A stretch of DNA of 64,000 nucleotides from positions 124,001-188,000 of the forward strand of contig QPLR01000005.1 in NCBI GenBank assembly GCA_003665935.1. Direction: 5' to 3'. Below are positions 59,399 through 64,000 of this stretch, piece after piece (the first letter of the stretch is position 1; every line of letters starts with the position of its first letter). Made by a program: the position numbers and the translations under genes. Below the pieces are notes generated by a model. The model was not told where the DNA came from, did not search any database, and saw only the letters and a list, made by a program, of their open reading frames with translations. Source of the DNA: Halobellus sp. Atlit-31R (GTDB lineage: Archaea > Halobacteriota > Halobacteria > Halobacteriales > Haloferacaceae).

Positions 59399-59986
59399 CT
59401 ACAGCCAATCGACCTTGTCACGCGCCCGTCGCTGCGCAGCCGGCGAGTACGTGCCTTTGTAGTGATCAAGGAACGTTTCGAGGTCGTCCCAGCCTCCCCA
59501 TTCTAAGACGAGTAACGGGTCGACCTCTTTGTTCGCGAGCGCAGTGGCCCAAGTCCGTCTCAGATCGTGAGTCGAGAGGAACTGCCAGCCTGCATCGCCA
59601 GTCTCGTTGACGAGCTGTTCGCGAGCGCTTTCGAGCCAACGGCGGAGGGTGCGCGTGTGATCCGTCTCGATCACGGGGACGTCGACGGAATCATCGCGAA
59701 AGTCGCCGATCGTGCGGATCGTCGTCGCGAGATCTGACGGCATCGGCGTCTCGCGGAACTTGTCGCCTTTCCCGTGCCACACACGGAGCATATGCCCGGC
59801 TTCGGTGTCGACGACGTCTTGGGGAGCGACGTCGAGGACCTCAAAGGATCGAAGGCCGCAGCGCGCTCCGAGCGCGAAGGCGACGCGCTTCTCGGTGTCG
59901 GGCGCGGCGTCGAGGAGCTGATCGACTTCGTCCTGACTGAGCCAGACTTTCTTGCCGTCGTCGTCTTCGTGGTTTCGTAGGTTCAC
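59399..59986 (-). CDS. SNJ2-type tyrosine integrase (catalytic domain only)
   Basis: 195 residues from GTG 59986, chosen because TATA-like acaaaaag lies 28 nt upstream. A TTG at 60013 would add nine residues. All catalytic residues are present: Arg46 (GLRSFE), Lys near 76 (GKGDKF), His140-x2-Arg143 (THDLRR), Trp/His region LEWGGWDD, and Tyr near 176-180 (HYKGTYS). It lacks the N-terminal SAM-like core-binding domain, as in the SNJ2 pleolipovirus integrase group. Confidence 0.85.
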   Translation of the reverse strand: MNLRNHEDDDGKKVWLSQDEVDQLLDAAPDTEKRVAFALGARCGLRSFEVLDVAPQDVVDTEAGHMLRVWHGKGDKFRETPMPSDLATTIRTIGDFRDDSVDVPVIETDHTRTLRRWLESAREQLVNETGDAGWQFLSTHDLRRTWATALANKEVDPLLVLEWGGWDDLETFLDHYKGTYSPAAQRRARDKVDWL

Positions 59987-60112
59987 AGTCCGACTAACGC
60001 GGTACCCGGACAAAAAGAGTCAATCCGCGGGGTCAAAAGCTGGCAATCGAGAGCGATTCAAGGCGATTCAGAGACGGGCGGGTCCGGGTTCACACAGAGA
60101 GTCGGACGCAGC

Positions 60113-60322
60113 TCAGAGGTCGACGGTCGACGTCTCCCGCACACGGATCTCCGAGTCGCTGTCGGAGATGACAAACACGCTACTGCCCTTTTCTATCGTG
60201 ACCTGCTCGGCGATGTTGGCAGGAATGGTGACGCGAAGTGACCCCGACGACTCTTGAACGATAGACACGCCGACATCCTGGTCCCCACGCGACTCCGAAC
60301 TTCGCTCCTGCTGAGTGCTCAT
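60113..60322 (-). CDS. AbrB-like small DNA-binding protein (repressor candidate)
   Basis: 69 residues. SIVQESSGSLRVTIPANIAEQ, then VTIEKGSSVFVISD, is the swapped-hairpin AbrB/MazE fold. ATG ending at 60322 with TATA-like ctttttatg 27 nt upstream. It is divergent from the membrane-protein cassette and next to the integrase, so a role as lysogeny-type repressor is likely but inferred. Confidence 0.75.
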   Translation of the reverse strand: MSTQQERSSESRGDQDVGVSIVQESSGSLRVTIPANIAEQVTIEKGSSVFVISDSDSEIRVRETSTVDL

Positions 60323-60344
60323 ACAGGCCACTCGCGGCTGTGAG

Positions 60345-60394
60345 AACATAAAAAGTCAGATGAAACAGACAGGACTGACAGAACAGACAGAACA
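60345..60394. promoter_or_regulatory. Divergent control region with tandem gacagaaca repeats
   Basis: An AT box cataaaaag (60345-60353) can serve in either direction. Two perfect tandem 9-mers gacagaaca (60377-60385, 60386-60394) follow, with a related acagacagg before them. Candidate operator for the AbrB-like repressor. Confidence 0.5.
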
Positions 60395-60502
60395 GCCCGA
60401 ACGCTGCTAATGCGTTGGTTCTCGCGGGTTTAGGTCCGAACCTTCCGCGTTTTGAGAGGACGGCCGGCCCGGTCGCTCCGGATCACCGGTCGGAGCCAGA
60501 CT

Positions 60503-60688
60503 ATGACTGGAAAACGCGGGGCTTCCACCCCGAACACCTCCTTTTCGGGAGGCACGGCACGCAGAAGTATCGACGAGCGACCAGCAGCGCGACTCGACGA
60601 CGAACGAATGAGAGACTCCACAGAACCAGACTACGTCGAACCCTCCGCCACGTGGCAGGCGTTCGACGGCGACGAGGGGCAGTACTGA
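60503..60688 (+). CDS. Small acidic-tailed protein upstream of the secreted protein
   Basis: 61 residues: basic Ser/Thr-rich first half, then YVEPSATWQAFDGDEGQY. The stop overlaps the next ATG (TGATG), so it is coupled. A shorter start at 60608 would give 26 residues. No family recognised. Confidence 0.45.
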   Translation: MTGKRGASTPNTSFSGGTARRSIDERPAARLDDERMRDSTEPDYVEPSATWQAFDGDEGQY

Positions 60689-62169
60689 TGCGGAAACAGA
60701 TCTTTGCGGGCCTCCTCGCGATGCTCGTCGTCGCGAGCGGCTTCGCACCGATGGCGGCCGCTGCAGGTGGCGGTCTCAACTACGCCGACGGGAAAGCCCC
60801 GAACGCGTCGATCGACGCCGACGTTACCGTCGACGCCTACGAAGTGAGCTGGGCCGACTCGCTGAGATACGAGAACGACAACGGCGAAGCCGAATCGCTC
60901 CCGGCAGAACTGAACCGCTCGACGGAGCCCGACGAACTCGGGAACGGCACGGTCAACCCGTTCACCTACACCGTCACTGACGTCGACTTTTCTGACGCGG
61001 GCGAGTTCCCACGAGAAGGCGAAGAGGACAACGCCGCGTCGGCGCTTGATGCGTCCGAGTGGACGACGGCCTCGGGCGCGTCAGTGAACGACTCGACGAC
61101 CGCGCCGGGCGTCGACGCAGTGCAGTACACAGCGTCAATGGCCGGCCAAACGGCGACCTACAGCAACTTCTCGATCACCTCGGATGCCGAGAAGCGCTAC
61201 CTGCAGGCGTTCTACGACGTGAGTTCATCGGGCGCAAACCAGGTCGACTTGGTGATCCACGACGCGACCGACGGCGACACCGCGAACGTCAAACTGCTCA
61301 ACACGGGCGCATCGAACGCTGATGCGAACGACGTCGGCGCAACGACGACGGGTGAGGGCAAAGCGATCCAAGTGCAGATCGGCCAGCTCGAAGCGACCGG
61401 CGGAGACAACTCGATCGACGAGATCGGCAAGGTGGTTATATTCTCTGACGGCGCGGCGACGGTGGATCTGTCGGCGCTCAACCTCGAGAAGACGGGCAAG
61501 TGGAAGCTCGGCACGCGGAATGTCGACACGGACACGGACGATGACGACCTCGAAACCGAGGACGTCTACCAGGCGACCGGCCCGATCTCGATCGACTCGA
61601 TCTCGACGATGGGCGCGGCATTCGACGATGCGACGATTATGGGCGTCACGTTCCCCGCGGAGTTCGATGCGGCGAACGTCGCTGACGCCGACGTCGAGGC
61701 GTCCTTCGAGTCTGACAACGCGTACCCGAACTGGGACGTCGTCGGAGACATCACCTACCGGCTGGAACTCCCGAGCGCGTACGACCTCTCGTACGCTAAC
61801 ACGGAACTCTCGCAGACGACGCAGTGGCCGGGCACGCGGTACGCCACGGTCGAGTACGCCGAAGGCGTCGACGAAGACACGGAATTCTCCGAGATCGACT
61901 CGTGGACAGATCTGACTGCGAGCTACGATGCACAGGACAAGGCCGTCGCGATCGACGACACGGTCTCGGTCGACACGGGCTACGTGCTGCACTTCGAGCT
62001 GAAACTGACGAACGACGAAGCCGGTGCGATGCAGTCCACTGCCGGCGGTGGCGCAGGGCCGATGGCCAGCAGCGGTGGCTTCTTCGGCGGCCTGATCAGC
62101 TGGCTCTGGGGGCTGCCCGGAGTCGTGCTCGGGGCGCTGGGCATCGGCGCGGCTGCGAAGGGGGCGTAA
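60688..62169 (+). CDS. Secreted C-terminally anchored protein, spike candidate
   Basis: 493 residues. Sec signal peptide at 1-26 (MRKQIFAGLLAMLVVASGFA), a long acidic Ser/Thr-rich ectodomain with several N-x-S/T sites, and a C-terminal membrane anchor (GGLISWLWGLPGVVLGALG, about 468-487). The size, signal and single anchor, followed by a run of small membrane proteins, match the VP4-type spike of pleolipoviruses. Sequence likeness is not something I can confirm. Confidence 0.65.
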   Translation: MRKQIFAGLLAMLVVASGFAPMAAAAGGGLNYADGKAPNASIDADVTVDAYEVSWADSLRYENDNGEAESLPAELNRSTEPDELGNGTVNPFTYTVTDVDFSDAGEFPREGEEDNAASALDASEWTTASGASVNDSTTAPGVDAVQYTASMAGQTATYSNFSITSDAEKRYLQAFYDVSSSGANQVDLVIHDATDGDTANVKLLNTGASNADANDVGATTTGEGKAIQVQIGQLEATGGDNSIDEIGKVVIFSDGAATVDLSALNLEKTGKWKLGTRNVDTDTDDDDLETEDVYQATGPISIDSISTMGAAFDDATIMGVTFPAEFDAANVADADVEASFESDNAYPNWDVVGDITYRLELPSAYDLSYANTELSQTTQWPGTRYATVEYAEGVDEDTEFSEIDSWTDLTASYDAQDKAVAIDDTVSVDTGYVLHFELKLTNDEAGAMQSTAGGGAGPMASSGGFFGGLISWLWGLPGVVLGALGIGAAAKGA

Positions 62170-62170
62170 G

Positions 62171-62620
62171 ATGGCGACTCTGGACACCGGCGACGGATCG
62201 CCGACGGCGATCGTCAGCGGCGTCACCAGCTATCTCGGCAGTGGCGGCCAGACGGGGACGCTGTTTCTCGGCGGACTGTTCGGCGTCGTCGTCTCGGTCT
62301 TCACCGGCGGGGTGAACATCGCCCAGTCGATCTTCGGAGCCCTGGCTGGCTTCGTCGACGGGATCGGCCGTGTGGCCGTCACGTCGCTCGAAGCGACGAT
62401 CCTCAGCCCGCTCGGAATCATCGAAGCCGGGGCACAAGCCTCCGCACAAGCCGTCGCGAGCTACCGGATCGCGGGGATCCTGGTGGCAGTCGGGCTCGTG
62501 CTCGCGGTGTTCTTCCTGATCACGCAGTATCTCGAAGAACCGGAGACGTCGGACTCCACGATCATCCCCGGGTTCCCCGACCTGCCACTGTTCGGGGTCG
62601 AAGAAGAGGGGGAGGAGTAG
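62171..62620 (+). CDS. Membrane protein of the structural cassette
   Basis: 149 residues with hydrophobic segments at about 25-62 and a clear helix at about 100-121 (IAGILVAVGLVLAVFFLITQYL), then an acidic C-terminus. 1 nt after the spike-like gene. Could be a VP3-type internal membrane protein. Confidence 0.6.
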   Translation: MATLDTGDGSPTAIVSGVTSYLGSGGQTGTLFLGGLFGVVVSVFTGGVNIAQSIFGALAGFVDGIGRVAVTSLEATILSPLGIIEAGAQASAQAVASYRIAGILVAVGLVLAVFFLITQYLEEPETSDSTIIPGFPDLPLFGVEEEGEE

Positions 62621-62657
62621 CGATGCAACGACCCGCCAGACGGCGAAACGATCGAGC

Positions 62658-62664
62658 GGAGGTG
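62658..62664 (+). promoter_or_regulatory. Strong ribosome-binding site GGAGGTG
   Basis: Full complement of the archaeal 16S anti-SD, 7 nt before GTG 62672. It lies within an 18-codon Arg-rich mini-frame starting at ATG 62623. The same GGAGGTG, in a similar atcgarcggaggtg context, recurs at 63851 before the last gene. Confidence 0.65.
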
Positions 62665-62671
62665 GCGGGTC

Positions 62672-63037
62672 GTGGTTGACATCTCCGAGTACCTGAGCGG
62701 CAGCGTGCAGTTAGACGGCGTCGACTTTCGCGGGGCGACCGGCGCGAACTGGGGCCAGATCGGTGTGGCCATCGTCACGTCGATGGTGACGACGTTGTTC
62801 GTCGGCGTCACCAGCGTCGTGCAGTCGATCACTGACGCCATCGCGTGGGTGATCGCCGCGGCGGGGGAGTTCTTCGGATCGACACCGGCGGTGTGGGTCG
62901 GTCGGATCGCCGATGCTGCTGCAGGGGCAGGCACCGGTTCACTCGGTGACTACGGGATCGCTGCGGTGGCGGTCGCGATCGCCGGCGTCCTGGGCAGCTA
63001 CTACCTGACGGCGCTGCTGCTTCGGAGGGTCGTCTGA
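62672..63037 (+). CDS. Membrane protein of the structural cassette
   Basis: 121 residues, GTG start. Hydrophobic regions at about 29-68 and 96-117; LRRVV end. It shares a GSLGDYGI segment with the next protein (SLGDLGI). Overlaps the next start (TGATG). Confidence 0.6.
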   Translation: MVDISEYLSGSVQLDGVDFRGATGANWGQIGVAIVTSMVTTLFVGVTSVVQSITDAIAWVIAAAGEFFGSTPAVWVGRIADAAAGAGTGSLGDYGIAAVAVAIAGVLGSYYLTALLLRRVV

Positions 63038-63531
63038 TGTCTCAGGCACAGGCTCCCGGTGACGACGGCGGCTCGACGAGCCTCGGCGATCTCGGTATCG
63101 GATGGCTGAGCGACTCCGGCGACCTGCTGCAGTCGTTCGCATCGCAGCCGCGAGCGTTCATCATCGGGGCGGTGCTGACCACCGTGATCGACGGGCTGTT
63201 CGACATCGCGATCTCGGCAGTCGATCTGGTGCTGCTGATCCTCGGTGGTTCGCGGCCGCTGTCGAGTCCCGCGACTGAGGAGTTCCTCGGGGTGGCAGAC
63301 GTTCCGTTCCTGATCGCTCGGACGCTCATTAGCACGGGTCGACGGGTGGTGCTCACTGCTGGCGGTATCGTGACCGACCTCGCGTCGGATCTGGCGGCAC
63401 TGCCCGAGCCGCTGCCAGCGCTGCTCGCCCCGGCCATAGTCGTCGCACTACTCGTCATCGCCCGGGTCGCCGGTGAGCGACTACTCCGGATCGCTCTGGA
63501 CCTCATTCCCGGTGCTGGAGGGTTGCTATGA
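63037..63531 (+). CDS. Membrane protein of the structural cassette
   Basis: 164 residues. Polar N-terminus, helices at about 40-72 and 130-152 and an amphipathic stretch between. Coupled at both ends (TGATG, ATGA). Function unknown. Confidence 0.6.
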   Translation: MSQAQAPGDDGGSTSLGDLGIGWLSDSGDLLQSFASQPRAFIIGAVLTTVIDGLFDIAISAVDLVLLILGGSRPLSSPATEEFLGVADVPFLIARTLISTGRRVVLTAGGIVTDLASDLAALPEPLPALLAPAIVVALLVIARVAGERLLRIALDLIPGAGGLL

Positions 63532-63806
63532 AACTACGAGAGAAGCCGTTCGCGGCCGTGGCAGCGGTGTTCGGCAGCGTCTACGCGCTACTGCAGTTGC
63601 CACTGCTGAACTCGATCGGGGTGGCACTGTGGACGTCGGCGCAGCCGCTGTTCACGGTCGTGACGATCGGGGCGTTGACTCTGCCGCCACACTGGCCGCC
63701 GTCGAGTAACGTCGACTGGGCAGTGTTGCTGGTGGCTGGGCTGATGATCGCAAAGGTCGGCCAGATCATCTGGTCGAATTTCGACCGTGAAATCCGGTTC
63801 ATCTGA
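63528..63806 (+). CDS. Small membrane protein of the structural cassette
   Basis: 92 residues. Helices at about 7-25, 35-53 and 64-82; short basic N-terminus. Overlaps the previous stop by 4 nt. No family recognised. Confidence 0.6.
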   Translation: MKLREKPFAAVAAVFGSVYALLQLPLLNSIGVALWTSAQPLFTVVTIGALTLPPHWPPSSNVDWAVLLVAGLMIAKVGQIIWSNFDREIRFI

Positions 63807-63863
63807 ACAAATGACACGACACGACAACTCACGACGAGGGAGAATCGAACGGAGGTGCCACCG

Positions 63864-64000
63864 ATGGCGTCGATGCTGACGATCGCGCTCGCGGCCGGCG
63901 TCCTCGGAATCGTCATCTACGCCATTGGCTTCGATACGACGCGGACTGCGGCGTCGACGGCCGGCGGCGGAGCGAAGAGAGTCGCAACGAGTTCCGCAGC
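63864..64000 (+). CDS. Partial membrane-anchored protein, continues past the window
   Basis: Forty-five residues visible: MASMLTIALAAGVLGIVIYA is a signal-anchor helix, then a Thr/Ala/Gly-rich stretch with basic residues. GGAGGTG is 6 nt before the ATG. In pleolipovirus maps a VP8-like ATPase comes about here, but too little is seen to say. Confidence 0.5.
   Translation, partial: MASMLTIALAAGVLGIVIYAIGFDTTRTAASTAGGGAKRVATSSA

Larger units (their letters stand above)
42190..64000. mobile_element. Composite accessory island with provirus-like ends, right end beyond window
   Basis: The boundary on the left is just after the histidine kinase. Within it are overlapping small-gene cassettes, toxin-antitoxin modules, an SNJ2-type integrase, a second broken integrase, dispersed repeats and a membrane-protein cassette. 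GC is lower and uneven between about 46 and 59 kb. No tRNA or target-site duplication is visible, so the exact borders are not set. Confidence 0.7.

Noticed and set aside
60415-60687. Extending the spike-like protein upstream to 60415
   Set aside because: It would bury the signal peptide more than 90 residues inside the protein; the ATG at 60688 gives a normal signal sequence and TGATG coupling.

Overview
The window is a piece of a haloarchaeal (class Halobacteria) genome. The support for this is very high GC, strongly Asp/Glu-rich proteins, and many genes with an AT-rich TATA-like box 24-31 nt before the start codon, as expected for leaderless archaeal transcripts. Other markers are Tat/lipobox-secreted proteins, a soluble PAS-chemotaxis transducer, a UbiA-type prenyltransferase of the ether-lipid group and many haloarchaea-type histidine kinases. 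I see no rRNA, tRNA or CRISPR array.

Region 1 (about 0.3-20.3 kb) reads as an aromatic-acid catabolic island. It has two IclR regulators, a flavin aromatic hydroxylase, a PaaY/gamma-carbonic-anhydrase-like protein and a two-subunit ADP-forming acyl-CoA synthetase translationally coupled to a hotdog (4-hydroxybenzoyl-CoA type) thioesterase. It also has gentisate 1,2-dioxygenase, a complete branched-chain-amino-acid-type ABC importer (binding protein, two permeases, two ATPases split over three transcription units), a fumarylacetoacetate-hydrolase-family protein, and an aldehyde dehydrogenase/SDR pair. Together they suggest uptake of an aromatic acid, activation to its CoA ester, ring hydroxylation at the CoA level, thioester hydrolysis to gentisate, ring cleavage and hydrolysis to central metabolites.

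Region 2 (20.4-42.1 kb) is ordinary chromosome. It holds an MFS transporter, a D-lactate-dehydrogenase-like FAD/Fe-S fusion, fructose-1,6-bisphosphatase, a helix-hairpin-helix protein, an ABC-2 export operon whose permease carries a PrsW-like C-terminus, a RecA/KaiC-like ATPase, UbiA, a LolA-like protein divergent from a MacB-type exporter, a LUD protein, MscS and a triple-PAS histidine kinase.

Region 3 (about 42.2-64.0 kb, continuing past the right edge) is an accessory island of lower and uneven GC. At its left is a cassette of nine small overlapping genes (SWIM-like, zinc-finger and HTH proteins). The middle is a graveyard with vapBC, hicAB, a TumE-like toxin pair, an orphan DpnI-type winged helix, broken PIN/AbrB genes, a broken response regulator, a UspA fragment, two families of dispersed repeats and IS200/IS605-like hairpins. 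It also holds a second, truncated integrase fused to a scrambled copy of the small-gene cassette. At the right are an SNJ2-type catalytic-domain-only tyrosine integrase, an AbrB-like repressor and a run of membrane-protein genes led by a secreted, C-terminally anchored 493-residue protein. That layout resembles the spike/envelope module of a pleolipovirus-like provirus.
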